A stretch of 18,509 nt of DNA, taken from contig JAEZZB010000095.1 of the NCBI GenBank assembly GCA_023442495.1, positions 1 through 18,509 on the forward strand, in the 5' to 3' direction. The stretch comes from Bacillota bacterium. Lineage in GTDB: Bacteria > Bacillota > Clostridia > Tissierellales > Peptoniphilaceae. The notes beneath the pieces are model-generated. The model did not search any database and was not told the origin of the DNA. It worked only from the letters and a program-made list of their open reading frames with translations. The first letter of the stretch is position 1; each line of letters begins with the position of its first letter. A program made the translations under genes and the position numbers. Below are positions 9,099 through 16,722 of this stretch, in pieces.

Positions 9099-9181
9099 AA
9101 AATAGAGACTTGTATATGAATTACTTGGTAAAAAAATGAAAATTAAAAATTTTCTATGTCAATTCAATAAGTCTCTATTTT
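9099..9181. terminator. Large inverted repeat, probable bidirectional terminator
   Basis: AAAATAGAGACTT (9099-9111) is perfectly complementary to 9169-9181, a 13-bp stem closing 57 bases. Inside it TGAATT (9117-9122) pairs with AATTCA (9161-9166), and GAAAATT (9138-9144) pairs with AATTTTC (9148-9154). It fills the space between two convergent operons, addA on the plus strand and the siderophore-binding protein gene on the minus strand, and both arms end in A/T runs that provide U-tails either way. The long interior is unusual for a plain terminator. Confidence 0.55.
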
Positions 9182-9192
9182 ACTAAATATAT

Positions 9193-10230
9193 TTATTTAA
9201 ATGCGGATTCAATATCTGAAATCATAGTATCTAAAGCACCTAACCCACCTTCAGCTAAATACCATACGCTAGGGTTTAGATAAATAATTTTATCATTGAG
9301 ATAAGCATCAGTTTTATGAATAATTTCATTATCTAAAACATCTTTAGCTAGTTGTGCCCCTTCAGCATTTATAGCCGAATCTCTATCTAGAATAAATAAA
9401 TACTCAGGATTTAAATTTAGTATTGATTCAAAAGAAACGGTATTCCCGTGTGTAGAAGAATCTTCTTTTGTAAGATTTGTAAAGCCTCCATCTAATGTAA
9501 TTATAGAGCCTCTACCATTATCACCTAATAATGAAATATTGCCTTTTGTCACCAATGCAACTAAAGCATTTGCACCATTAGATTTTTTCTTAACTTCATC
9601 AAGTCTTTTCCCATAAGCATTTAATTTTTCATTAGCTTCATATTCAACATCAAATATTTTAGCGATTTCTAAAATATTTTGTTTAACGGAATTAAAAGGA
9701 GCTTCTTGAGGGTTAACTGTCATAAATACAACTGGTGCAATTTTTGATAAATCCTCATATTGAGATTTTAATCTTCCACCAATAAAAATAATTTCAGGTT
9801 TTAGGGCAACTAATTCTTCAAGATCAACTTCTTTTACTGTGCCAAGATTTTTGATTTCATCATTTTCATAATAGGATTCTTTTCCGGGTAATTTTGAACC
9901 TTTTGAAAATCCTTTTATAGCATCACCTTTACCTAAAGCATCTATTGTATCTAAGGTTGCTAAATCTAATACTGCTATATTTTTAGGATTTTTAGGAACT
10001 TCAACTTCTGTTTTTTTACCATTTGCATCATATGCTGAAATGATTATGGAAGTACTTTCATTATCTATAGAATTTTCATTTGTTTCGGGCGTTGAATTTA
10101 CACTAGTCTCTACTGTTGTTTCAGAAATTTTCATAGTATCATTGTCAACTGTTTCTACATTATTTTTTTCTTTTGTGCATCCTACTAAAATTAGTAATAA
10201 AATTAATAAACTTGCTAATATTTTTTTCAT
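9193..10230 (-). CDS. yclQ: Siderophore-binding lipoprotein of the iron ABC importer
   Basis: A 345-residue secreted lipoprotein. The signal peptide MKKILASLLILLLILVGC has a lipobox LVGC, so C18 would be lipid-modified and the mature protein held on the outer face of the membrane. A linker rich in Thr, Asn, Ser and Glu covers about residues 20-65. The rest is a two-lobed class III solute-binding fold: PKNIAVLDLATLDTIDALG, GTVKEVDLEELVALKPEIIFIGGR, and the C-terminal LNPEYLFILDRD segment. These phrases resemble the YclQ/FatB/CeuE group that binds petrobactin and other catecholate siderophores, rather than haem or B12 binders. It is the last gene of the four-gene operon, with an AGGAG that overlaps the stop codon of the ATPase gene. 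The exact siderophore is inferred only. Confidence 0.85.
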   Translation of the reverse strand: MKKILASLLILLLILVGCTKEKNNVETVDNDTMKISETTVETSVNSTPETNENSIDNESTSIIISAYDANGKKTEVEVPKNPKNIAVLDLATLDTIDALGKGDAIKGFSKGSKLPGKESYYENDEIKNLGTVKEVDLEELVALKPEIIFIGGRLKSQYEDLSKIAPVVFMTVNPQEAPFNSVKQNILEIAKIFDVEYEANEKLNAYGKRLDEVKKKSNGANALVALVTKGNISLLGDNGRGSIITLDGGFTNLTKEDSSTHGNTVSFESILNLNPEYLFILDRDSAINAEGAQLAKDVLDNEIIHKTDAYLNDKIIYLNPSVWYLAEGGLGALDTMISDIESAFK

Positions 10231-10238
10231 AAACTCTC

Positions 10239-10991
10239 CTAATAATATATTGATAGTGGCTTTCCTTCTATGTCAATCATCTTAAAATCTACATCATAAA
10301 TAAATTTTAAATTCTCTTTTGTCATTACTTCATTTACATTACCGCATATAGCTATTTTTGCATCTTTGAATGCAATTATAAAATCTGAATAAAATGAGGC
10401 TAAGTTGATTTCGTGTAGTACTAATACTACAGTCTTATTATATTTTTCTGCCATATCTCTAATTAGCCGCATAAGTTCAGAAGCGTGGTATATATCAAGA
10501 CTATTAGTCGGCTCATCAAGCAAAATATAATCAGTATCTTGACAAAGAACCATTGCGATAAAAGCTCTTTGTCTTTGACCACCAGATAATTCATTGATAA
10601 ATCTATCTTGAATATCTGTAATGTTCATACAATCTATAGCGTTTTCGATAAGAGTATAATCTTTTTCTTGTAATATTCCTTTAGAATGAGGAAATCTTCC
10701 GAAAGCCACTAAATCTCTTACAGTTATTTTGGTATTAATATTATTTGTTTGTGTTAATATGCTTATTTTTTTTGCTAAGTTTTCAGAAGTGTAGTCTAAA
10801 ATATCTTTATCAGCATAATAGACATTTCCGCCATCTCTTTTAATTAATCTAGATAAAAGATGCATAACTGTAGATTTTCCAGCTCCGTTTGGACCGATTA
10901 ATGAAGTGACTTTTCCTTTAGGTATTTCAAAATTTACATCATTTACGACTATATTTTCATCATATATTTTTTTTAAATTTTTAATAATCAT
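10239..10991 (-). CDS. yclP: Iron-siderophore ABC importer ATPase
   Basis: A 250-residue FecE/FhuC-type ATPase that powers the two permeases encoded upstream. Visible motifs are Walker A GPNGAGKST (33-41), Q-loop Q81, signature LSGGQRQRAF (135-144), Walker B YILLDEP (155-161, catalytic E160) and the switch histidine H193 in VLHEIN. All catalytic residues are present. The ATG at 10991-10989 overlaps the TAA of the upstream permease by one base (TAATG), and AGGGA lies eight bases before it, so translation is probably coupled. Length and operon place match YclP of Bacillus, the petrobactin importer ATPase. Confidence 0.92.
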   Translation of the reverse strand: MIIKNLKKIYDENIVVNDVNFEIPKGKVTSLIGPNGAGKSTVMHLLSRLIKRDGGNVYYADKDILDYTSENLAKKISILTQTNNINTKITVRDLVAFGRFPHSKGILQEKDYTLIENAIDCMNITDIQDRFINELSGGQRQRAFIAMVLCQDTDYILLDEPTNSLDIYHASELMRLIRDMAEKYNKTVVLVLHEINLASFYSDFIIAFKDAKIAICGNVNEVMTKENLKFIYDVDFKMIDIEGKPLSIYY

Positions 10992-11950
10992 TATATTTTC
11001 CCTTTATCTTTTATTAGTAAATACAAGAAAAATAAACCGCCAAAAATGTTGATAAATACTGATACTGGTATTGAATATTTAAATATATGTTCAATTATAA
11101 GTTGAGAGAATAATAGTATTACTATACCTAAAATAGCCGATCCAGTCATCAAAATATTATATCTAAATGAATTAATTATATTTCTAACTATACTTACCAC
11201 AATAAGACCTAAGAAAGTAATAGGTCCAACTAAAGCTGTTGAAATAGCAACAAGTATCGATACTATGAGTAACAATGTTTGACTTTCTTTATCATAATCT
11301 ATTCCCAGATTAATGGATATATTTTTTCCAAGTGACATTACATCTAAGTTTTTGAAATCTTTTCTAAAACAGATTAACAAAACTATGACTAATATATATC
11401 CAATAAAAACTAAATCACTTTTGATATTTGAAAATGAAGCAACCAATGAATTTAAAAGTGAATCATATTCATTTGGGTCCATAACTCGTATCATGGATTT
11501 TTGCATGGAATTAAATAATGTCGACAGTACAGTTCCAATAAGCAATATATAGACTATATTGTAGTCTGTTTTCTTAAATAAATAACTATATAAGAAAATT
11601 GAAATTATCGACATAATAATTAGAACAAACACAAAAGATATATACTGATTGGTAAATAGATAACTACTGCTACCTAAAACAAAAACAATACCAGTTTGTA
11701 TCAATAAATATAAGGAGTTCATTCCTAGTAATGAAGGAGTTATTAAATAGTTACTAACTATTGTTTGAAATACATATGTTGAAATACTTATACAAATTGC
11801 AGCAAGTATCATCGCTAATAGTTTTGGTATTCTTAGACTTAGTGCAAATTTAATAATTTCTGGATTAATATCATAAAATAAATATAAAAATATTGATATA
11901 ATTGCCAGTATACTTAGAATCAATATTATCCTAAAGTTTTTATTATTCAT
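10991..11950 (-). CDS. yclO: FecCD-family siderophore permease, second subunit
   Basis: A polytopic membrane protein of the BtuC/FecCD family, 319 residues from the chosen start, with about eight to ten hydrophobic segments. The phrase LVGPITFLGLIVVSIVRNI (around residue 240) is the conserved loop that docks onto the ATPase, and LRIPKLLAMILAA near the N-terminus is the typical R-x-P-R/K start of the first long helix. It would form the translocation channel with the other permease. I chose ATG at 11950, which overlaps the upstream TGA as ATGA. An in-frame TTG at 11959 (three more residues) is possible, but it sits only three bases from the AAGGA element, against twelve for the ATG. Operon order matches YclO/FatC. 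Confidence 0.88.
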   Translation of the reverse strand: MNNKNFRIILILSILAIISIFLYLFYDINPEIIKFALSLRIPKLLAMILAAICISISTYVFQTIVSNYLITPSLLGMNSLYLLIQTGIVFVLGSSSYLFTNQYISFVFVLIIMSIISIFLYSYLFKKTDYNIVYILLIGTVLSTLFNSMQKSMIRVMDPNEYDSLLNSLVASFSNIKSDLVFIGYILVIVLLICFRKDFKNLDVMSLGKNISINLGIDYDKESQTLLLIVSILVAISTALVGPITFLGLIVVSIVRNIINSFRYNILMTGSAILGIVILLFSQLIIEHIFKYSIPVSVFINIFGGLFFLYLLIKDKGKI

Positions 11951-12933
11951 GGAATCCAACTTTCCTTATGTTTTCTAATTTTAAAAAATGACCTTACTTT
12001 TAGTTTTTTAAATATAAGGAATATAAAAATAATGGAACCTAAAACTCCAGAAACTAATTCTACTGGTAATTCATAAGGGGCTATTAATAGTCTTGCAATT
12101 ACATCACATGTTAATAGATAAGACATACCTAATAAATTAACCTCAAATAGAGTATCTTTAATATTATCTCCTTTGTAAAGAGAAATTATATTAGGAATAA
12201 TTAAACCTATATATGATATACTTCCAGCCACTACAACAGTAGAAGCTGTTAATAGAGAAGACATTACTAATCCTAATACTAAAATTTTATTATAGGATAC
12301 ACCTAAATTATTTGCCATATTCTTTCCCATACTTACAATATTAAAATGTCTAGCAAAAATAATTGAAAGTACGACAAGAGGTAATGTAATCATTAATATT
12401 TCATATCTTCCACGTAAAATTAAGGAAAAGCTTCCAATTAGCCATGTAGCCATGGTTTGTGAAAATCCATGTTTAAATGATAAAAAGGATGTAAAGCCAG
12501 AAATAATGAAACCAAACATTATTCCAATAAGTGGAACCATCACTTTGTTTTTGAAATTCATTTTATTTACAAAATAGACAAATATTAATGTACCTAATAT
12601 TGAAAATAAAAACGAAAAAGTTGATTTGAAAAATAAAGATGAATTTGGTAAAAATACTAATGATATTGCAATTCCTAGCTGAGAGGAATAAATTGTTGCA
12701 CCTGTTGATGGCGACACAAAATTATTCATGGTTAGTTTTTGCATTATTAAACCAGCTGTAGACAAAGCTGTCGCTGTTAATAATACTGTTATTAGTCTAG
12801 GAAAACGAGAAATCAAAAGTGTTTCTAAACTTTCGTTGTTAGTAAATAAATCTATTAAATTAAAATTTATTGCTCCAATGAATAGAGATAATACACTTAA
12901 AATAATTAAATATACTAATAAAAATTTTCTCAC
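11947..12933 (-). CDS. yclN: FecCD-family siderophore permease, first subunit
   Basis: A 328-residue polytopic permease, the first gene of the importer operon. SRFPRLITVLLTATALSTAGLIMQ (about 41-65) is the family's N-terminal signature, and SISYIGLIIPNIISL near residue 240 is the ATPase-docking loop. The start is GTG at 12933-12931; no other start fits, because a TAA is in frame three codons upstream. AAGGAG lies about ten bases before the GTG, longer than usual. A closer ATG at 12940-12938 is out of frame and is followed at once by TGA, giving an ATGTGA start-stop pair between the ribosome binding site and the true start. The strong promoter and two palindromes just upstream suggest tight repression, most likely by a metal sensor. 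Confidence 0.88.
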   Translation of the reverse strand: MRKFLLVYLIILSVLSLFIGAINFNLIDLFTNNESLETLLISRFPRLITVLLTATALSTAGLIMQKLTMNNFVSPSTGATIYSSQLGIAISLVFLPNSSLFFKSTFSFLFSILGTLIFVYFVNKMNFKNKVMVPLIGIMFGFIISGFTSFLSFKHGFSQTMATWLIGSFSLILRGRYEILMITLPLVVLSIIFARHFNIVSMGKNMANNLGVSYNKILVLGLVMSSLLTASTVVVAGSISYIGLIIPNIISLYKGDNIKDTLFEVNLLGMSYLLTCDVIARLLIAPYELPVELVSGVLGSIIFIFLIFKKLKVRSFFKIRKHKESWIP

Positions 12934-12959
12934 TTCACATTAACTCCTTATAGTAATTT

Positions 12960-12988
12960 AGTATAAAATATTTTGAAAACTTAGTCAA
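12960..12988 (-). promoter_or_regulatory. Promoter of the siderophore importer operon
   Basis: On the minus strand TTGACT (12988-12983) and TATACT (12965-12960) are separated by exactly 17 bases, close to consensus. The start would be near 12953, giving a leader of about 20 nt before the GTG. The -35 element forms one end of the palindrome at 12973-12988. Confidence 0.8.
12973..12988. promoter_or_regulatory. Operator-like palindrome 1 over the importer promoter
   Basis: TTGAAAACTTAGTCAA is a 16-base imperfect palindrome of the form TTGA-N8-TCAA. It covers the -35 hexamer and part of the spacer of the minus-strand promoter, the right place for a repressor. Its partner at 13008-13024 shares the TTGA ends and the TTAGTCAA half. 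I cannot assign it to Fur, DtxR/MntR or another family from sequence alone. Confidence 0.5.
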
Positions 12989-13007
12989 TTCAACGGGTTA
13001 TAAAATG

Positions 13008-13024
13008 TTGAGTAATTTAGTCAA
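13008..13024. promoter_or_regulatory. Operator-like palindrome 2 over the exporter promoter
   Basis: TTGAGTAATTTAGTCAA is a 17-base palindrome with mismatches only at positions 5 and 13 and at the centre. Eight bases (TTAGTCAA) are identical to the end of palindrome 1, with the same orientation, and the centres are about 35 bp apart. It covers the presumed -35 region of the plus-strand promoter at 13018-13046. Confidence 0.5.
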
Positions 13025-13046
13025 GATTGATAAAAAGCTGTATAAT
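13018..13046 (+). promoter_or_regulatory. Probable promoter of the exporter-msrAB operon
   Basis: TAGTCA (13018-13023) and a perfect TATAAT (13041-13046) are 17 bases apart; the -35 is weak (four of six). The leader would be about 117 nt. A second candidate is the extended -10 TGATATAAT at 13145-13153, but it would start transcription within the ribosome binding site at 13158-13164 and leave a leader of only about 10 nt, so I prefer the upstream one. Confidence 0.5.
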
Positions 13047-13052
13047 TAGAGT

Positions 13053-13088
13053 TTTAACAAAGTTTATAAATGTTAAAAAAAATTAACA
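13053..13088 (+). repeat. Three alternating TTAACA/TGTTAA half-sites in the exporter leader
   Basis: TTTAACA (13053-13059), TGTTAAA (13071-13077) and TTAACA (13083-13088) alternate in orientation, so the middle copy can pair with either neighbour (7 bp with an 11-base loop, or 6 bp with a 6-base loop). Both hairpins are A/T-rich and weak. It may be a second binding site or only AT-rich chance. Confidence 0.3.
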
Positions 13089-13169
13089 ATGTAAAAATTT
13101 ATATAAATTAAAAAACTACATAAGAATTATAAAATTTACTTGTATGATATAATTGTTTGAGGAGTTATT

Positions 13170-14954
13170 ATGAAAAATAAAAAATATACTATAAGAGAAT
13201 TAATTTTAAAATTCATCCCTTATTATGGTAATTATAAATTTCTTTTTGTAACAGATATGATTGCTGCAGTATTAACAATAGTTGCAGAAATATCATTGCC
13301 ACTTATTATAAGATCTATAACTAACAAAGCAACAATCAATATAGCTTCTCTTAGTATGAAATTTATTCTTCATATGGGAGGATTATACATAGCTTTAAAA
13401 ATTATTGAAATACTTGCTACTTTTTATATGCAAAAATATGGTCATATAATGGGTGCCAGCATTGAAAAAGATATGAGAAGAACTGTGTTTTCTCATATTC
13501 AGTATTTAAGTGATGAATTTTATGCCAAGAATAAAATAGGAAATCTATTATCAAGAGTTACAAATGATTTATTTGAAGTTACAGAATTTGCACATCACTG
13601 CCCAGAAGAATTTTTAGTAGCAGTTGTAAAGGTTATTGCTACCTTTATAATTCTTGCAAATATTAATTTAACATTGACTTTTATAATATTTTTTATGCTT
13701 CCTTTGATGCTTGTATTTACTAATAAAACAAGAAAGAAAATTAGAAGTACACAAATGGCACAAAGACATCAAATTGGTGAAATTAATTCAAGTATAGAAG
13801 ATTCACTTTTAGGAATTAAAGTGATAAGATCATTTGCAAATGAAGAAATTGAAATAGAACAATTTGATCAATCAAATAAAAAGTTTTTAGGTATAAAGAA
13901 AGAATTTTATCAATCAATGGCTGAATTTACTGCGACTACCAAGATTTTGGATGCGTTGATGTATATTACAGTTGTGATATTTGGTGGATATTTTATTATA
14001 AAAGGAAAGATAAATTCCGGTGATTTTATTTTATATACAATGTATACAACTACATTGTTGGCGTCTGTATCTAGATTAATTAACTTTATTGAAGTTTTTG
14101 AAAAAGGTATTTCTGGTATAGAAAGATATTTACAAATAATGGATGAAGAACCTAGTATTAAAAATAGTGAAAATCCAATTTTTTTAAATAAATTAGAAGG
14201 AAATATAAGCTTTGAAAATGTAAGTTTTTCATATGAATCTGATAGTGAAAATCCAGAGATTAGTAAAAATGTATTATCAGATATAAATCTTAATATTAAA
14301 GCTGGGTCAAAAATTGCACTTGTTGGTCCGTCAGGAGGGGGCAAAACTACCTTAACTAATTTAATACCAAGATTTTATGATATAGATTCTGGTAGTATAA
14401 GAATAGATGGAAAAGATATTAGACAGATAGAATTAAAATCTTTAAGAAATAATATTGGTATTGTGCAACAAGATGTGTATTTATTTAGTGGTAGCGTCTA
14501 TGAAAATATACTATATGGCAATATGGATGCTACATTTGAAGAAGTGAAAAATGCAGCGAAATTGGCTGGAGCGTTAGAATTTATAGAAAAGCTTCCATAC
14601 GGTTTTGATACCCATGTAGGTGAAAGAGGGGTAATGCTTTCTGGTGGACAAAAACAAAGAATAAGTATCGCAAGAGTATTTTTAAAAAATCCAGCTATAC
14701 TTATACTTGATGAAGCAACATCTGCACTTGATAATAAGAGTGAAAAAATTGTTCAAGAATCACTTAGTCTATTATCAAAGGGAAGAACAACAATTACAAT
14801 TGCTCACAGATTAACAACTATTATTAATTCTGATGAGATTATTGTTTTAACAGAAGAAGGAATTAAAGAGCGAGGAACTCATAGAGAATTGTTAGAAAAT
14901 AAAGGTGAATATTATAATCTTTATAATAGAGTTGAGAATCACATTATGGGGTAA
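13170..14954 (+). CDS. ABC exporter half-transporter (membrane + ATPase)
   Basis: A 594-residue type IV (MsbA/BmrA-like) half-transporter. The first ~330 residues hold six membrane helices, with the coupling segment DEFYAKNKIGNLLSRVTND near 110-130 typical of lipid and multidrug exporters. The ATPase half has Walker A GPSGGGKTT (386-394), signature LSGGQ (490-494), Walker B LILDEA with D514 and E515, and H-loop H546. It is therefore a complete, catalytically intact subunit that should work as a homodimer, since no second half-transporter is adjacent. The ATG has TGAGGAG five bases upstream. It is the first gene of a four-gene operon, two bases from the next, and is transcribed divergently from the iron importer with which it seems to share operators. 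The substrate is not readable from sequence; drug, lipid, peptide or siderophore export are all possible. Confidence 0.9.
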   Translation: MKNKKYTIRELILKFIPYYGNYKFLFVTDMIAAVLTIVAEISLPLIIRSITNKATINIASLSMKFILHMGGLYIALKIIEILATFYMQKYGHIMGASIEKDMRRTVFSHIQYLSDEFYAKNKIGNLLSRVTNDLFEVTEFAHHCPEEFLVAVVKVIATFIILANINLTLTFIIFFMLPLMLVFTNKTRKKIRSTQMAQRHQIGEINSSIEDSLLGIKVIRSFANEEIEIEQFDQSNKKFLGIKKEFYQSMAEFTATTKILDALMYITVVIFGGYFIIKGKINSGDFILYTMYTTTLLASVSRLINFIEVFEKGISGIERYLQIMDEEPSIKNSENPIFLNKLEGNISFENVSFSYESDSENPEISKNVLSDINLNIKAGSKIALVGPSGGGKTTLTNLIPRFYDIDSGSIRIDGKDIRQIELKSLRNNIGIVQQDVYLFSGSVYENILYGNMDATFEEVKNAAKLAGALEFIEKLPYGFDTHVGERGVMLSGGQKQRISIARVFLKNPAILILDEATSALDNKSEKIVQESLSLLSKGRTTITIAHRLTTIINSDEIIVLTEEGIKERGTHRELLENKGEYYNLYNRVENHIMG

Positions 14955-14956
14955 AT

Positions 14957-15739
14957 ATGCGAAATTTATGGGGTAATATAATATATGGTTTTGCAAAATT
15001 TGTTGAAGTCATATATAAATTTATAATAATTATTTTAGAATTTGTTGTAAATGGTGCAGATTATTTAAAAAATATATTTTTACCAATTATAGTTTTAATG
15101 TTTATAGGAATGTTTGTATTTCCACCATTGCTATTATTTGTGTTAACGGGATTTGGGCTTACTTTAATAACTATAATAATTTTGTTATTTAGTATTTCAT
15201 TTTTAGGTAGAGCTGGTTTATTGAGCTTTTACAAAATAAATTATGCACATATTCACTTTTTATATGATTATGCTGAATATTATAGAAATGGTAAAAGTAA
15301 ATATAAAGACATAAATTATTATAAGGCTGAATATGATAGAAAACAACAAGAAAAATTTGAAGAAGAACTAAGAAAAGAAGAAGAAAGAAGACGTCAAAGA
15401 CAAAGGGCGCAAGAAGAACAATGGAGAAGATTCTTTGAAGAAAACTTTTCAGGTTATAACCAAGGTAGTTACCAAGGTGGCTATCAGGGCGGTTATCAAG
15501 GAGGATACAATCAAAATCCGTTTTCAAGTTTCAAGAAACAATATGAAGAGGCTTGTGATGTATTAGGTGTTCCACATAATTCAGATTATAATACGGTAAA
15601 ATCTGCATATAGAAAGCTTGCAAAGAGATATCATCCAGATATTAGTAAAGAAAAAAATGCAGATGAAATGTTTAAAAAGATAAATAATGCATTTGATTTT
15701 CTTTCAGAAGAAAATGTAAGAAGATACAATAGTATATAG
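14957..15739 (+). CDS. Membrane-anchored J-domain (DnaJ-like) protein
   Basis: A 260-residue protein of unusual build. The first ~85 residues are hydrophobic, with two or three membrane segments (near 17-34, 40-62 and 62-84). A highly charged Glu/Arg/Gln helix, likely a coiled coil, covers about 126-165. Then comes a GYNQ/GSYQ/GGYQ tandem repeat (166-186) and a C-terminal J domain (about 199-260) with the essential HPD motif at 226-228. J domains stimulate the ATPase of DnaK/Hsp70, so this protein probably brings DnaK to the inner face of the membrane. There is no zinc-finger or DnaJ C-terminal substrate domain, so it is not DnaJ itself. It sits two bases after the exporter gene and eight bases before msrAB. 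The client protein is unknown, and no gene name is justified. Confidence 0.85.
   Translation: MRNLWGNIIYGFAKFVEVIYKFIIIILEFVVNGADYLKNIFLPIIVLMFIGMFVFPPLLLFVLTGFGLTLITIIILLFSISFLGRAGLLSFYKINYAHIHFLYDYAEYYRNGKSKYKDINYYKAEYDRKQQEKFEEELRKEEERRRQRQRAQEEQWRRFFEENFSGYNQGSYQGGYQGGYQGGYNQNPFSSFKKQYEEACDVLGVPHNSDYNTVKSAYRKLAKRYHPDISKEKNADEMFKKINNAFDFLSEENVRRYNSI
15452..15511 (+). repeat. 12-bp tandem repeat coding for G-G/S-Y-Q/N units
   Basis: Five in-frame units encode GYNQ, GSYQ, GGYQ, GGYQ and GGYN. The codons differ between units (GGT/GGC/GGA, TAT/TAC, CAA/CAG), so the peptide repeat is kept while the DNA has diverged. This argues for selection on the protein rather than a fresh slippage expansion. 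Confidence 0.75.
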
Positions 15740-15747
15740 GAGAAAAT

Positions 15748-16719
15748 ATGATTAAATCAAATATTGAAAAAAAATATAATAATGAAATTTATTTAGCTGG
15801 TGGTTGCTTTTGGGGAACTCAGGCATATTTTGATCAAGTAGATGGAATTATAGAAACAGAAGTAGGTTATGCAAATGGTATTGGTGAAAATCCTACTTAC
15901 GAACAAGTATGTACAGGCGCTACAGGATATGCAGAAACTACAAAAATTATTTATAATCCTAAAAAGATTAATTTATATCAAATTCTAGAACACTATTTCA
16001 GAACCATAGATCCTACGTCTTTAAATAAACAGGGCGGAGATATTGGAACTCAATATAGAACAGCTATATTTACACAAAATCTTGATGATAGAAAAGTTGT
16101 ACAAGATTTCTTTGAAATTGTTAAAAATAATTATGAAAAGGAAATAGTAGTAGAAGATAAATTATTAAAAAATTATTATGTTGCTGAAGATTATCATCAA
16201 AAATATTTAGAAAAAAATCCTGGCGGATATTGTCATGTGGATCTTACTTTAGTTCATAAAGATTCTGAAATAATGGAATATGTTAAACCATCAGATGAAA
16301 AAATTAAGGATAAATTAACAAAAGAACAATATGAAATTACACAAAATTGTGATACTGAAATGCCGTTTTCAAGTGAATATGATAATTTCTATGAAAAAGG
16401 TATTTATGTGGATGTAGTTACTGGACAACCATTATTCTCTTCCACAGATAAATTTGATGCTGGTTGTGGATGGCCATCATTCAGTAAGCCCATACAAGAT
16501 AATGGTATAAATTATTTTGAAGACAATACTATTACTAATAGAAGAAGGGTTGAAGTTAAATCAAAATCAGGTGATACGCATTTAGGTCATGTATTTAATG
16601 ATGGACCTGTAGAATTTGGTGGACTTAGATATTGCATAAATGGTGCAAGCTTGAGATTCATTCCATTTGAAAAAATGGATGAAGAAGGTTATGGAAAATA
16701 TAAAGATATAGTGGAGTAG
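15748..16719 (+). CDS. msrAB: Fused peptide methionine sulfoxide reductase MsrA-MsrB
   Basis: A 323-residue bifunctional enzyme that repairs both S- and R-methionine sulfoxide in oxidised proteins. The MsrA domain (about 10-170) has GGCFWG with catalytic C20 and a likely resolving cysteine C162 in GGYCHVDL. The MsrB domain (about 188-318) has AGCGWPSF with C240, THLGHVFNDGP (277-287), and RYCINGASLRF with catalytic C296. The two CxxC pairs that bind zinc in many MsrB proteins are absent, as in other fused MsrAB enzymes. No signal peptide or membrane segment is seen, so it acts in the cytoplasm, unlike the secreted PilB/SpMsrAB2 forms. AGGAG lies close before the ATG. It stands between the J-domain gene and a membrane-anchored gene, which suggests a protein-quality or oxidative-stress role for the operon. 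Confidence 0.95.
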   Translation: MIKSNIEKKYNNEIYLAGGCFWGTQAYFDQVDGIIETEVGYANGIGENPTYEQVCTGATGYAETTKIIYNPKKINLYQILEHYFRTIDPTSLNKQGGDIGTQYRTAIFTQNLDDRKVVQDFFEIVKNNYEKEIVVEDKLLKNYYVAEDYHQKYLEKNPGGYCHVDLTLVHKDSEIMEYVKPSDEKIKDKLTKEQYEITQNCDTEMPFSSEYDNFYEKGIYVDVVTGQPLFSSTDKFDAGCGWPSFSKPIQDNGINYFEDNTITNRRRVEVKSKSGDTHLGHVFNDGPVEFGGLRYCINGASLRFIPFEKMDEEGYGKYKDIVE

Positions 16720-16722
16720 AAT

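Noticed and set aside
10040..10285. Plus-strand reading frame of 81 codons over the start of the binding-protein gene
   Set aside because: It is antisense to the signal peptide and linker of the lipoprotein gene, has no credible start signal, and is not supported by context.
13145..13153. Extended -10 TGATATAAT as the main exporter promoter
   Set aside because: Transcription would begin inside the ribosome binding site, and there is no -35; kept only as an alternative to the promoter at 13018-13046.
13910..14344. Minus-strand reading frame of 144 codons within the ABC exporter
   Set aside because: It is antisense to the linker and Walker A region of an intact exporter and shows no recognisable domain.
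15452..15511. Short tandem repeats considered as a CRISPR-like or phase-variable array
   Set aside because: Units are 12 bp, in frame, diverged at third positions and without spacers; they encode a peptide repeat inside a gene.
15189..15527. Minus-strand reading frame of 112 codons within the J-domain gene
   Set aside because: It is antisense to the coding frame; its hydrophobic character comes from complementing the Glu/Arg/Gln-rich coil.
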